DNA from: CAVQYV01 sp963718295 [NCBI: uncultured Methylomirabilota bacterium]
Lineage (GTDB): Bacteria > Methylomirabilota > Methylomirabilia > CAVQYV01
Reading direction: 5' to 3'
Assembly: GCA_963718295.1 (NCBI GenBank)
Contig: CAVQYV010000011.1
Coordinates: 62,001-126,000 of the forward strand
DNA: 64,000 bases
In this document: in pieces, positions 46,308 to 55,494 of the stretch
Layout of the letters: each line of letters opens with the position of its first letter
How positions within the stretch are numbered: the first letter of the stretch is position 1
Program-made: the position numbers and the translations under genes
The notes under the pieces: generated by a model
Database searches by the model: none
The model's input: the letters and a program-made list of their open reading frames with translations, nothing else
Told to the model about the DNA's origin: nothing

Positions 46308-47082
46308 ACCGATGAATCCCCTTCTGGAGATTCGAGGTCTTTCCAAGAATTTCGACGGCTTGAAGGCCGTCTCCGATTTCGATATCACCCTTGCCAAGGG
46401 CGAACTGACGGGCCTGATAGGCCCCAATGGGGCGGGCAAGACGACGATTTTCAACCTAATTACTGGCCTCCATGAACCGAGCCGGGGAGGGATAAGCTTC
46501 AATGGTCGAGATATTCTGCGCCTGAAATCCTATCAGATCACTCAGCTCGGGATTGCCCGTACCTTTCAGAACATCCGCCTATTCAATAGCCTCAGCGTCT
46601 TGGATAATGTACGTATTGCCTATCATGGCTATTTCGAATATGGGGTCTTTTCCGCGGTCCTCCGTACCCCTGGCTTCTTTGAAAAGGAAGAAAAGCTGAC
46701 CAAGAGGTCGCAAGATCTCCTGGGGATATTCAACCTCTTGCCCCGTCAGCACGAAATGGCGAAAGGTCTGCCCTATGGAGAGCAAAGGAGACTGGAGATC
46801 GCCCGGGCCCTGGCATCCAACCCCAAGCTTCTCCTCTTGGACGAACCTGCGGCCGGAATGAATCCATCTGAGGCCCGCCAGCTAATGGAACTGATCTGTT
46901 GGATCAAGGGCCAATTCGACCTTACAATCCTCCTGATCGAGCATCAGATGCCTGTGGTCATGGGGTGTTGTGAGCGAATCGTGGTCATGGATTTCGGAGA
47001 GGTGATCGCCGAGGGGACCCCCCAGGAGATCCAGAACGACCCGAGGGTAATCGAGGCCTATTTGGGAAAGGAGATTGCCTAG
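46297..47082 (+). CDS. livG: Branched-chain amino acid ABC transporter ATPase LivG
   Basis: Cytosolic ABC subunit. Walker A GPNGAGKTT, the Q-loop in ARTFQNIRLF, a signature region reading LPYGEQRRLEIARAL in place of LSGGQ, and Walker B LLLLDEPAAGMNP are all present. GTG 46297 overlaps livM; ATG 46312 is a possible alternative. Length 261 residues. Confidence 0.93.
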   Translation: MVNRPMNPLLEIRGLSKNFDGLKAVSDFDITLAKGELTGLIGPNGAGKTTIFNLITGLHEPSRGGISFNGRDILRLKSYQITQLGIARTFQNIRLFNSLSVLDNVRIAYHGYFEYGVFSAVLRTPGFFEKEEKLTKRSQDLLGIFNLLPRQHEMAKGLPYGEQRRLEIARALASNPKLLLLDEPAAGMNPSEARQLMELICWIKGQFDLTILLIEHQMPVVMGCCERIVVMDFGEVIAEGTPQEIQNDPRVIEAYLGKEIA

Positions 47083-47843
47083 TGCTTCTTGAGGTACGCG
47101 ATCTCCACATCTATTATGGCGGAATTCACGCCCTGAAGGGAATCTCCTTTCACGTAGATGAGGGAGAGGTGGTTACCTTGATCGGAGGGAATGGAGCAGG
47201 CAAGAGCACTACCCTCAGAAGTATCTCTGGGCTCCTGCGCCCCCAAGCCGGGGAGATCTTCTTTCGAGATACGCTAATCAATGCGATGGCTCCCCATAAG
47301 ATCGTATCCATGGGCATCTCCCATGTGCCCGAAGGAAGGAAGCCTTTTTCCAACCTCACGGTCATTGAGAATATCGATATGGGAGGATTTACGATCAGGA
47401 ATCGCAGCGAGCTGGCGCGGTCCAGGGAGAGGGTATTTCAGCGGTTTCCTCGCCTCAGGGAGAGAGCCAGGCAATTCGCCGGAACCCTTTCCGGTGGAGA
47501 GCAGCAGATGCTGGCCATGGGAAGGGGACTCATGCCCCGGCCCAAGCTCCTGCTCTTGGATGAGCCCTCCATGGGCTTGTCTCCGATTCTGGTGAGGGAG
47601 ATATTCGACATCATTCGAGAAATCAATGGGTTGGGAACGAGCATCCTTTTGGTGGAGCAAAATGCGTATATGGGGCTTTCGATCGCCCACCGGGCCTATG
47701 TGTTGGAGACCGGATCTATCATTTTAGAAGGCAAGCCTCAGGATTTGCAAAGGAATCCCAAGATAAGATCGGCCTACCTGGGAGAAGAAGTCGAAGAAGA
47801 GCCACCTCTCTCCTCGAGCTGTTCCTCCGAACGCCCAACCTGA
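47082..47843 (+). CDS. livF: Branched-chain amino acid ABC transporter ATPase LivF
   Basis: Second ABC subunit. Walker A GGNGAGKST, signature LSGGEQQMLAMGRGL, Walker B LLLLDEPSMGLSP and the switch region VEQNAYMGL are intact. GTG 47082 overlaps the livG stop, with AAAGGAG upstream. It ends with an acidic and serine-rich tail. It closes the liv operon; 94 bases separate it from the next gene. Confidence 0.93.
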   Translation: MLLEVRDLHIYYGGIHALKGISFHVDEGEVVTLIGGNGAGKSTTLRSISGLLRPQAGEIFFRDTLINAMAPHKIVSMGISHVPEGRKPFSNLTVIENIDMGGFTIRNRSELARSRERVFQRFPRLRERARQFAGTLSGGEQQMLAMGRGLMPRPKLLLLDEPSMGLSPILVREIFDIIREINGLGTSILLVEQNAYMGLSIAHRAYVLETGSIILEGKPQDLQRNPKIRSAYLGEEVEEEPPLSSSCSSERPT

Positions 47844-47937
47844 AGGTGGAGTGGAAAGACCGACCCAAGCAACCCTCGCCCCCGCGCTCCGCAGTCCCTC
47901 TCCTATTGTTGCGAAAGGATATCAATAAGCTGAAGCC

Positions 47938-48882
47938 ATGATCATTGAAACCCGAAGAAAAGTTACCGCAGCGCGTATCTCCATTTTTTCAAATCTCTTT
48001 TTGGTCTTTGCCAAGCTCATCGTCGGATTTGTCACCTCTTCCGTGAGCGTCCTCTCGGAAGCCGTCCATTCTGGGATCGATCTTGTGGCCTCGGGAATCG
48101 CCTTCTTTTCGGTGAAACGGTCGGACGTCCCTCCCGACCAAAGACATGCCTTTGGCCACGGGAAGATTGAAAATATCTCCGGGTTTTTGGAGGCTCTCCT
48201 GATTTTCCTCGCGGCCCTTCTGATCGTGTATGAAGCTGTGGCGAAGCTCTCGGTCAAAGAGCCAATCCGATCGTTGAACCTGGGAATCATAGTCATGGGC
48301 CTGTCGGCAGTGATCAATCTCGCCGTATCCCTTTACCTTTTGAAGACAGCCAGGGAGACGGACTCCATAGCCCTGGAAGCGGACGCCCACCATCTTTTGA
48401 CGGATGTCTATACCTCAGTTGGGGTTATGATGGGTTTGCTTCTGATTCGTCTGACCGGAATCGTTCTTTTCGATCCGCTTATGGCATTGGGGGTCGCCAT
48501 CCTGATCACCAAGACCGCCTACACCCTGACCCGGAAATCCCTGGAGCCCTTGCTGGATGCAAAACTTCCGGATGAGGAAGAGGAACTGGTTGCCTCCATA
48601 ATCCGAGATCACTCTCCCCGGGCTCTGGAATTCCATAGCCTTCGAACGCGCAAGGCAGGCTCTCAAAGACATATTGACCTCCATCTGGTGGTCCAAAAGG
48701 ACACCCATGTGGAGGAGGCCCATCAGCTGTGTGACGACCTGGAGTCCCACATCCAAGCCGAACTGCCGAACTCCGCGGTTAGCATCCATATTGAACCAAA
48801 TGAGTCCTCACAGGTGCGGGCCAGCAGGGCTTTGATCCCTCCAGGGAGGCCGGATGAAGAAGACGAGAATTCTCCAAGTTGA
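47938..48882 (+). CDS. Cation diffusion facilitator family transporter
   Basis: Inner-membrane proton-driven exporter of divalent metal ions. The 314-residue protein has about six membrane segments, VLSEAVHSGIDLVASG with the helix-2 metal ligands, RHAFGHGKIENISGF at the cytosolic loop, HHLLTDVYTSVGV with the helix-5 ligands (ADAHHLLTD), and a C-terminal cytosolic ferredoxin-like domain. The first ligand pair reads H-D and the second H-D, the pattern usual in zinc transporters; the metal cannot be fixed. Overlaps the next gene by 29 bases. Confidence 0.88.
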   Translation: MIIETRRKVTAARISIFSNLFLVFAKLIVGFVTSSVSVLSEAVHSGIDLVASGIAFFSVKRSDVPPDQRHAFGHGKIENISGFLEALLIFLAALLIVYEAVAKLSVKEPIRSLNLGIIVMGLSAVINLAVSLYLLKTARETDSIALEADAHHLLTDVYTSVGVMMGLLLIRLTGIVLFDPLMALGVAILITKTAYTLTRKSLEPLLDAKLPDEEEELVASIIRDHSPRALEFHSLRTRKAGSQRHIDLHLVVQKDTHVEEAHQLCDDLESHIQAELPNSAVSIHIEPNESSQVRASRALIPPGRPDEEDENSPS

Positions 48883-49495
48883 TCCTCATTCTCCCCAAGC
48901 GGAAGCGATCCGGGAGGCGGCTCAGGTTCTCAGGGAGGGAGGGCTCGTGGCTTTTCCCACCGAGACGCTCTATGGATTGGGAGCGAACGCCACGGATCCA
49001 GGGGCGATAGAGGCCGTCTTCTCCGCCAAGAGGCGACCGAAGGAGAAACCCCTCATCATCCTGGCCAGCGATTTGGATATGGTGAAGGGGTTGGTGGTTG
49101 CAGTGGATGATCTGGCGTGGGAGTTGATGAATCGCTTCTGGCCAGGACCCCTCACCCTCATTCTTGAAGCCTCTCCCCATCTTCCTTCCGCCCTCACCGG
49201 TTATAGCGGGAAGTTAGGTTTGCGAATTCCAGACAGCACCATCGCCCTCTCCCTGGTAAGGGAGTGCTCTTTCCCGGTTACAGCCTCCAGCGCCAATCGT
49301 TCGGGGGGCAAAGATCCAGTGGACGGTCAGACGGTGTGGCAGGAATTGGAGGGAACCATCGACCTCTTGCTGGATGGAGGCTGCACGGCAGGGATCCCTT
49401 CCACCCTATTGGATCTCACGACTCGCCCCCCCCAGGTCATCCGCCAGGGCGCAGTCTCCCACGACCTGTTATGGAAGATCATCGACCCTCAATAA
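48854..49495 (+). CDS. L-threonylcarbamoyladenylate synthase (TsaC/Sua5/YciO family)
   Basis: Probably makes the threonylcarbamoyl-AMP needed for the t6A modification of tRNAs that read ANN codons. The 213-residue protein has GLVAFPTETLYGLGANA, SAKRRPKEKPLIILA and SSANRSGGKDP, the YrdC core; no extra Sua5 C-terminal domain is present. The ATG lies inside the CDF gene. YciO-type paralogues share these motifs, so the role is likely but not certain. Confidence 0.85.
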   Translation: MKKTRILQVDPHSPQAEAIREAAQVLREGGLVAFPTETLYGLGANATDPGAIEAVFSAKRRPKEKPLIILASDLDMVKGLVVAVDDLAWELMNRFWPGPLTLILEASPHLPSALTGYSGKLGLRIPDSTIALSLVRECSFPVTASSANRSGGKDPVDGQTVWQELEGTIDLLLDGGCTAGIPSTLLDLTTRPPQVIRQGAVSHDLLWKIIDPQ

Positions 49496-49562
49496 GGCCT
49501 GCAAAATCGGGATTGTCATGCAGAGCGCTTGTATGGTATACGTAAGAAGGGAATTGGAAGAG

Positions 49563-51752
49563 ATGCCGCTCGATTTGGACACTTCAGCTCGAATAGAGGA
49601 CATCGAAGAGGAGGTCCGGAAATACAATCCGGAGGCGGACTTGGACCTTTTGCGTAAGGGGTTTGAGTTTGCTGCAAAAGTCCATCAAGGCCAAGAGAGA
49701 AGGTCGGGGGAGTCCTACCTTTCCCATCCTCTGGAGGTGGCAAAGATACTGGCGCAGCTAAGGATGGATGCACAAACCATTACTGCAGGGCTCCTTCACG
49801 ACGCGGTGGAAGATACCTTTGCCACCATCGAAGAGATCAGAGAAGTATTCGGGGGAGAGATTGCTGACCTGGTGGATGGGGTGACCAAGATCAGCAGGAT
49901 CTCATTCCGTACCCGCGAAGACCGACAGGCGGAAAGCCTCCGCAAGATGGTTTTGGCCATGTCCAAGGATATACGGGTTATCCTTTTAAAGCTGGCAGAC
50001 CGGCTCCACAATATGCGTACCCTGGATCCCTTGGATCCAGACAAGAAGAAGGCCATCGCCAAAGAGACCCTTGATATCTACGCCCCATTGGCCCACAGGC
50101 TGGGAATTGCTTGGATCAAAATGGAACTGGAGGACTTGGCCCTCCGCTATCTTGAGCCGGAGGTATATCAAGAGCTCGTCTCCCGGGTGGCCAAGAAGAG
50201 GAAGGAAAGGGAAGGCGAAATCAACGAGGTGATCGGCATCTTGCAGGGAAAGCTGAGGGAAATGGAGATCAAGGCCAGGATTACCGGCCGACCCAAGCAC
50301 TTCTATAGCATTTTCAAAAAGATGAGGGATCAGGGTCGCGTCTTTGATGAGATCTATGATCTTACCGCAGTTCGGGTCATCACTCGATCTATAAGGGACT
50401 GCTATGGGGCGCTTGGGATTGTTCATACCCTGTGGAAGCCAATCCCCGGGCGATTCAAAGACTTTATCGCCATGGCCAAGTCCAACATGTATCAGTCTCT
50501 TCATACCACTGTGATTGGACCCAGAGGGGAGCCGATTGAGATCCAGATCCGCACGGAAGAGATGCATCGCACCGCGGAGGAAGGTATCGCTGCTCATTGG
50601 CGCTATAAGGAGGGGAAAACCAAAATTGATCCCTCCGATAAGAGCTTCGTCTGGCTGAGGCAGCTCCTGGAGTGGCAGCAAGACCTCAAGGATCCCAAGG
50701 AGTTCATGGATACGGTGAAGGTCGACCTGTTTTCCGAGGCGGTTTATGTATTCACTCCCAAAGGAGATGTGCGGGAACTCCCTCGGGGAGCGACCCCCGT
50801 CGATTTCGCCTTCAGCATCCATACTGATGTAGGAGTTCATTGCATGGGGGCGAAGGTGAACGGAAAAATGGTTCCTCTTCGCTACGAACTCCGAAACGGG
50901 GATATCGTGGAGGTCATCACTTCTACCAGCCATTCCCCGAGCAAGGATTGGCTTCGCCTGGTCAAGACCACCCGGGCCAGGAACAAGATTCGACAATGGA
51001 TCAAGATCGAGCAGCGGAGTCGAGCGATTACTCTGGGTCGGGATATCTGTGAAAAGGAAGTTCGCAAGTACGGAAAGAGCCCAGCCCAGGTCTTGAAGTC
51101 AGAGAATTTGCTCAAGGTGGCGGAGAGGCTCGGATTCCAGAGCGAAGAGGATCTCTATGCGGCAGTCGGCTACGGGAAAGCCTCCCCCGTCCAGGTGGTC
51201 TCCAAGATCCTTCCCACGGAAGAAGTGCCTCAAATGCAAATGCTCCAGCAAGAGGAAGCCAAGAGGAAGGAATCCGAGAGGGCCTCCAAACGTCAAATCG
51301 AAGAGGGAATCAAAATCCACGGAATAGGGGACGTGTTGGTGAAGTTCTCCAAGTGCTGCAATCCCTTGCCCGGCGATGAAATCATCGGCTTCATAACCAG
51401 AGGAAGAGGGGTCTCCATCCATACCGCTGACTGTCCCAATGTGCAGCAGCTGATGTATGATTCCGAGCGCAAGATCAACGTGGAGTGGGATTCCCGAAAA
51501 AAGGGGTTCTATCGGGCGAAGATCAAAGTGCTGATCGGAAGGGATCGCCCGGGGGTGCTGGCCGAGATCAGCTCCGCCATCTCCTCCACCAACGCCAACA
51601 TCGCTCAGGCGGAGATTAAAGTTACGGAGGAAAGGATGGGGCGGAATACCTTTGTATTGGAAGTATCCGACAAAAAGCAGCTTGAGGCCGCCATTACGGC
51701 AATCCAAAAAGTGAACGGTGTGATCGGCGTGGAAAGAGTGAGGGCCGCCTGA
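49563..51752 (+). CDS. RelA/SpoT-family (p)ppGpp synthetase/hydrolase
   Basis: Stringent-response enzyme. The HD hydrolase domain keeps the metal site (LLHDAVEDT with His79-Asp80, and KLADRLHNMRTL), the synthetase domain has GRPKHFYSIFKKM, YDLTAVRVI and MYQSLHTTVIGP, then TGS (VFTPKGDVRELPRGATP), a helical and zinc-finger-like region (SKCCNPLPGDEI, HTADC) and an ACT domain. Both catalytic halves appear intact, so it is a bifunctional Rel/SpoT type. ATG 49563 (729 residues) gives the usual N-terminus; the frame opens earlier. Confidence 0.92.
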   Translation: MPLDLDTSARIEDIEEEVRKYNPEADLDLLRKGFEFAAKVHQGQERRSGESYLSHPLEVAKILAQLRMDAQTITAGLLHDAVEDTFATIEEIREVFGGEIADLVDGVTKISRISFRTREDRQAESLRKMVLAMSKDIRVILLKLADRLHNMRTLDPLDPDKKKAIAKETLDIYAPLAHRLGIAWIKMELEDLALRYLEPEVYQELVSRVAKKRKEREGEINEVIGILQGKLREMEIKARITGRPKHFYSIFKKMRDQGRVFDEIYDLTAVRVITRSIRDCYGALGIVHTLWKPIPGRFKDFIAMAKSNMYQSLHTTVIGPRGEPIEIQIRTEEMHRTAEEGIAAHWRYKEGKTKIDPSDKSFVWLRQLLEWQQDLKDPKEFMDTVKVDLFSEAVYVFTPKGDVRELPRGATPVDFAFSIHTDVGVHCMGAKVNGKMVPLRYELRNGDIVEVITSTSHSPSKDWLRLVKTTRARNKIRQWIKIEQRSRAITLGRDICEKEVRKYGKSPAQVLKSENLLKVAERLGFQSEEDLYAAVGYGKASPVQVVSKILPTEEVPQMQMLQQEEAKRKESERASKRQIEEGIKIHGIGDVLVKFSKCCNPLPGDEIIGFITRGRGVSIHTADCPNVQQLMYDSERKINVEWDSRKKGFYRAKIKVLIGRDRPGVLAEISSAISSTNANIAQAEIKVTEERMGRNTFVLEVSDKKQLEAAITAIQKVNGVIGVERVRAA

Positions 51753-51765
51753 CGGCCCAGTTGCC

Positions 51766-51960
51766 CTATCTGGCCTTTTCGACCTTTCCTGAGCGAAGGC
51801 AGCGCGTACACACTCTTACGGATTGGACGGCTCCCTTGATTTTGATTCGGGTGCGGTGGACGTTGGGATACTGCTTGTGTTTGGAAAGATTATGAGCGTG
51901 GCTCACGAGATTACCGAATTGCGGCCCTTTCCCGCAGATCTCACAATGGCTGGCCTTCAT
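51766..51960 (-). CDS. rpmB: 50S ribosomal protein L28
   Basis: The 64-residue basic protein begins MKASHCEICGKGPQFGN, with SHAHNLSKHKQYPN and a C-terminal TRCLRSGKVEKAR. Four cysteines (Cys6, Cys9, Cys51, Cys54) mark the zinc-binding form. A GGAGG ribosome-binding site precedes the ATG on the minus strand. It converges with the RelA/SpoT gene, leaving 13 bases between stops, and has its own promoter. Confidence 0.93.
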   Translation of the reverse strand: MKASHCEICGKGPQFGNLVSHAHNLSKHKQYPNVHRTRIKIKGAVQSVRVCTRCLRSGKVEKAR

Positions 51961-52001
51961 TGAGTTAACCTCCGACTGATCAGGTTACTTGAAACCCGCC
52001 T

Positions 52002-52030
52002 AATATAGTTGATCCTTCCTTTTTTTGCAA
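52002..52030 (-). promoter_or_regulatory. Sigma-70-type promoter for rpmB
   Basis: On the minus strand TTGCAA (52025-52030) and TATATT (52002-52007) are 17 bases apart, about 40 bases upstream of the rpmB start codon. It lies in the divergent space with rsmD, which starts at 52071. Confidence 0.72.
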
Positions 52031-52070
52031 CCCTTTTGTGAGCACACGGGGGAGGAGACTGTAAACTGCA

Positions 52071-52655
52071 ATGAGAGTCATTGGGGGCATAGCCAAAGGC
52101 CGCCGCTTGAAGACGGCAAGGGGATGGGATATCAGGCCCACCTCTGATTACCTGAAGGGGGTATTCTTCGATATCCTGCAACGTAGGGTTCAGGATGCGA
52201 GTTTTCTGGATCTATTTGCCGGTTCGGGAAATGTGGGCATTGAAGCCATGTCCCGGGGCGCGAGAGGCGCAACCTTCGTCGATTGCTCGTCCCAAAGCAT
52301 GGCTGTCATCAGGATGAATGTGGCGGCCATCGGCCTCCAGGACCGGGCGGAATTGATGAGAAGTGATGTCTTGAAGGCCATCGAGACCATGAAAAACCGA
52401 GGACAGAAATTTTCTTTCATTTTCATCGATCCCCCCTATCGCAGCGGGCTGCTCCATTCCACGCTGCTTTCCCTCTCTTGCCACGATTTGCTTTCTGAGG
52501 AGGGAATGATTGTGGTGGAGCACTTCCATAAAGAACAGTTGTCGCATCATCTCCCAGGGCTGATCTGGGATCGGGAGATTCGCCACGGAGAGTCCAAGCT
52601 GTCCTTCTACCTCAAGGAAAGATCCAGTGGCGAAAAGGACATAGACCCAAGATGA
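52071..52655 (+). CDS. rsmD: 16S rRNA (guanine(966)-N2)-methyltransferase
   Basis: MRVIGGIAKGRRLKTARGWDIRPTSD is the RsmD N-terminus, DLFAGSGNVGIEAMSRGA binds S-adenosylmethionine, and IDPPYR carries the N-methyltransferase DPPY motif. The 194-residue length is normal. It overlaps coaD by four bases, the usual rsmD-coaD pairing. Confidence 0.93.
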   Translation: MRVIGGIAKGRRLKTARGWDIRPTSDYLKGVFFDILQRRVQDASFLDLFAGSGNVGIEAMSRGARGATFVDCSSQSMAVIRMNVAAIGLQDRAELMRSDVLKAIETMKNRGQKFSFIFIDPPYRSGLLHSTLLSLSCHDLLSEEGMIVVEHFHKEQLSHHLPGLIWDREIRHGESKLSFYLKERSSGEKDIDPR

Positions 52656-53161
52656 AGTCCACTGCCATCTATCCCGGAACGTTTGATCCCATCACCAACG
52701 GGCATCTTGACATCATCGAGAGAGCCCTGCGGATCTTTGACCAGTTGATCGTGGCGATAGCCATCAATTCGGACAAGGTTCCTCTATTTTCCGGACCCGA
52801 GCGAAGGGAGATGGTGCAAGAGGCAACTCGACATCTCAGGGCGGTTCACGTGGATCTGTTTGATTGTCTTTTGGTGGACTACGTCCGCGGCCAGAAGACC
52901 AATATCGTCTTGAGGGGGCTCAGGGCGATTTCCGATTTCGAATACGAATTCCAGATGGCGTTAATGAATAGAAGCCTGGACGATAGCATAGAGACGATTT
53001 TCATGATGCCCAATCAGAGCTACTCTTACTTGAGTTCTCGCCTGGTAAAAGATATCGCAGTCCATGGGGGGGCCATAGGCGCATTTGTCCCCCAGACAGT
53101 GGAACAGAGACTTAGGGACAAATTTAGGGACCTGGATTCGCTCGGGCAAGGGAAGATCTGA
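52652..53161 (+). CDS. coaD: Phosphopantetheine adenylyltransferase
   Basis: Fourth step of coenzyme A synthesis. IYPGTFDPITNGHLDII contains the nucleotide-binding TxGH-type motif, LRGLRAISDFEYEFQMALMNR is the conserved substrate segment, and SSRLVKDIAVHGG the C-terminal motif. The 169-residue length is standard. It is followed by 90 AT-rich bases. Confidence 0.94.
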   Translation: MKSTAIYPGTFDPITNGHLDIIERALRIFDQLIVAIAINSDKVPLFSGPERREMVQEATRHLRAVHVDLFDCLLVDYVRGQKTNIVLRGLRAISDFEYEFQMALMNRSLDDSIETIFMMPNQSYSYLSSRLVKDIAVHGGAIGAFVPQTVEQRLRDKFRDLDSLGQGKI

Positions 53162-53251
53162 GGGTCGACCTATTTCCTAATAAACCACCTAAGATATATA
53201 TAAATAAGTAATTGAAAAAACTATCTTTTTTAAGAAAGGTAGGAACTCCAT

Positions 53252-54445
53252 ATGTCTATCTCTGAAAGAGCGAAGAAGATCAGTCCCTCGCCCACTCTTG
53301 CGATTACAGCCAAAGCTAAACAGATGAAGGCCCAAGGCATTGACGTGGTCAGCTTTGGAGCGGGCGAACCCGACTCCGATACCCCTGATCACATCAAGGA
53401 GGCAGGCATCAAGGCCATCCGCGAAGGTTTCACCAAATATACCCCTGCGGGAGGCATCGATGAGCTGAAAGAGGCGGTAGTCCAGAAGCTGAGGCGGGAT
53501 AACCAGCTCGACTATGAAAAGCGAAACGTGATCATCTCCTGTGGCGCTAAGCACTGTCTGTATAATCTCGCCCAGGTGGTGTTGAACCCGGGGGATGAGG
53601 TGATCGTTCCCGCCCCCTATTGGGTGACCTACCCGGAGCAGATCAAACTGGCGGAGGCCACGCCGGTGATCGTTAGAACCGAGGAGTCCGACCATTTTGC
53701 CCTTTCTCGATCCCTCCTGGAGACGGCCATTACCGGGCGAACCAAGGCGATCATCCTGAACAGCCCCTGCAATCCCACAGGAGCCCTCTATTCACGCCAG
53801 GTCCTCCGAGAGATCGCGGATCTGGCAGTTAGCTCCCACGTCTTTGTGATCTCCGATGAATGTTATGAGGCCTTGACCTATGATGGAGAACAGCATGTGA
53901 GCATCGCCTCTTTGGGCAAAGAGATCAAAGATCTTACCATAGTGGTCAATGCCTGCTCGAAGCCCTATTCGATGACGGGCTGGAGAATCGGATATGCGGC
54001 CGGCCCTGAAGACATCATTAAGGCGATGGACGATCTGCAAAGCCAGTCCACCTCCAATCCGACCTCTATGGCCCAGAAGGCAGCCGTAGAGGCCCTGACG
54101 GGTTCCCAAGAGGCGATCGGAAAGATGCTGGCGGAATTCGATGAGAGACGGAAATATATGGTGAAAAGGCTCAATTCCATGCCGGATGTCTCCTGTACCA
54201 CCCCCAAAGGGGCCTTCTACGCCTTTCCCAACTTCTCCCGTTACTATGCGAAGAAGTGGAAGAGCGGAGAGATCAAGGGCTCGTCCGGTCTGGCGGCCTA
54301 TTTGCTGGAAGAGGCAAAAGTGGCTGTGGTGCCGGGCTTGGATTTCGGAAGCGACAGTCACATACGCCTTTCTTATGCCACCTCCATGGGGAATATCGAA
54401 AAAGGCCTTGATCGTATCGCCGCATCGTTAGAGAAATTGAGCTGA
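53252..54445 (+). CDS. aspC: Class I aspartate aminotransferase
   Basis: PLP enzyme. VSFGAGEPDSDTPDHIKEA, NSPCNPTGALY, SDECYEALTY, PLP lysine Lys237 in NACSKPYSMTGWRIGY, and the C-terminal RLSYATS arginine are present. The 397-residue length and sequence fit the bacterial subgroup-Ib aspartate transaminases, some of which also act on prephenate. AAAGGTAGGA precedes the ATG in an AT-rich leader. Confidence 0.9.
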   Translation: MSISERAKKISPSPTLAITAKAKQMKAQGIDVVSFGAGEPDSDTPDHIKEAGIKAIREGFTKYTPAGGIDELKEAVVQKLRRDNQLDYEKRNVIISCGAKHCLYNLAQVVLNPGDEVIVPAPYWVTYPEQIKLAEATPVIVRTEESDHFALSRSLLETAITGRTKAIILNSPCNPTGALYSRQVLREIADLAVSSHVFVISDECYEALTYDGEQHVSIASLGKEIKDLTIVVNACSKPYSMTGWRIGYAAGPEDIIKAMDDLQSQSTSNPTSMAQKAAVEALTGSQEAIGKMLAEFDERRKYMVKRLNSMPDVSCTTPKGAFYAFPNFSRYYAKKWKSGEIKGSSGLAAYLLEEAKVAVVPGLDFGSDSHIRLSYATSMGNIEKGLDRIAASLEKLS

Positions 54446-54522
54446 GTCTGGATGGGAGGGACTTGCACGATGGCAGAAGTGAGGGGAAACTGCTTTTCCT
54501 TTGCTCCTGCCCGTGTTTTTCC

Positions 54523-55491
54523 ATGTTGCTTGAGGTAGCCGATCTTCATACCTCTTTCTTGGTGGAATCCGGGGCCGTGAGGGCCGTGGACGGGATCAGT
54601 TTTTCCCTATCCACCGGGGAGATATTGGGACTGGTGGGGGAATCGGGGTGCGGCAAGACAGTGACCGCCCTCTCCATCATGAGGTTGCTCCCTGACGCCA
54701 AAGGGGTCCTCTTGGAAGGGAAGGTTCTTCTGGATGGTCAGGACCTCCTGGCACTGGATCCTGAAGAGATGCGGCGCATCAGGGGCAAACAGATCTCCAT
54801 GATCTTCCAAGAACCCACGACCAGTCTCAATCCGGTTTTCACCGTGGAAAACCAACTCGGAGAGGTGATGAGGATTCACGAGGGTTTGGACCACCAGGAA
54901 GCCCGCATGAAATCTCTGGAGATGCTCAAGCTGGTTCGCCTCTCCGACCCGGAGAGGATCATGGCCGAATATCCTCATCGCTTGAGCGGAGGAATGAGCC
55001 AGAGGGTGATGATCGCTATGGCCCTGGCCTGCAACCCTCGAATCCTCATCGCCGATGAGCCAACCACTGCCTTGGATGTGACGATTCAGGCCCAGATTTT
55101 GGATTTGCTGCAGCGACTGAGGGATGAACTGAATATGGCCATCATCCTGATTACCCATGATCTGGGAGTCATCGCCCAACTGGCCCAGAGGGTATTGGTC
55201 ATCTACGCGGGCAGGGTGGTGGAAGAGGCCTCGGTGGAGGATCTCTTTCGCTTGCCCTCCCATCCCTATACCCAGGGACTTCTTCAGTCCATCCCCCCCA
55301 TGAGGGATGAAGGAGCCAGGCCGTCCCGCCTCTTCACCATTCCGGGGGCGGTCCCCAATCTACTTGCGCTGCCAGAGGGCTGCAAGTTCCACCCCCGCTG
55401 CCAGAGGAAGCAGGAAATCTGCAGCGGCAAGGAGCCTGCCCTGGACCCAATTGATAGCGGACATCGGGCGCGCTGCTATTTCCCAGGATAA
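54523..55491 (+). CDS. Peptide/nickel ABC transporter ATPase, DppD/OppD type
   Basis: Walker [10 protein letters not shown]-loop [11 protein letters not shown], signature [16 protein letters not shown] and Walker [13 protein letters not shown] are intact, and the C-terminal cysteine-rich oligopeptide domain ([14 protein letters not shown]) marks the OppD/DppD subfamily and may hold a [4Fe-4S] cluster. ATG 54523 gives 322 residues with the standard N-terminus ([12 protein letters not shown]). Paired with the next gene, but no permease or binding protein for this system is in the window. Confidence 0.88.
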   Translation: MLLEVADLHTSFLVESGAVRAVDGISFSLSTGEILGLVGESGCGKTVTALSIMRLLPDAKGVLLEGKVLLDGQDLLALDPEEMRRIRGKQISMIFQEPTTSLNPVFTVENQLGEVMRIHEGLDHQEARMKSLEMLKLVRLSDPERIMAEYPHRLSGGMSQRVMIAMALACNPRILIADEPTTALDVTIQAQILDLLQRLRDELNMAIILITHDLGVIAQLAQRVLVIYAGRVVEEASVEDLFRLPSHPYTQGLLQSIPPMRDEGARPSRLFTIPGAVPNLLALPEGCKFHPRCQRKQEICSGKEPALDPIDSGHRARCYFPG

Positions 55492-55494
55492 GAG

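Noticed and set aside
53162-53251. A terminator or promoter in the AT-rich space before the aspartate aminotransferase
   Set aside because: The A6/T6 fold-back is weak and the TTGAAA box has no matching -10 at a proper distance.
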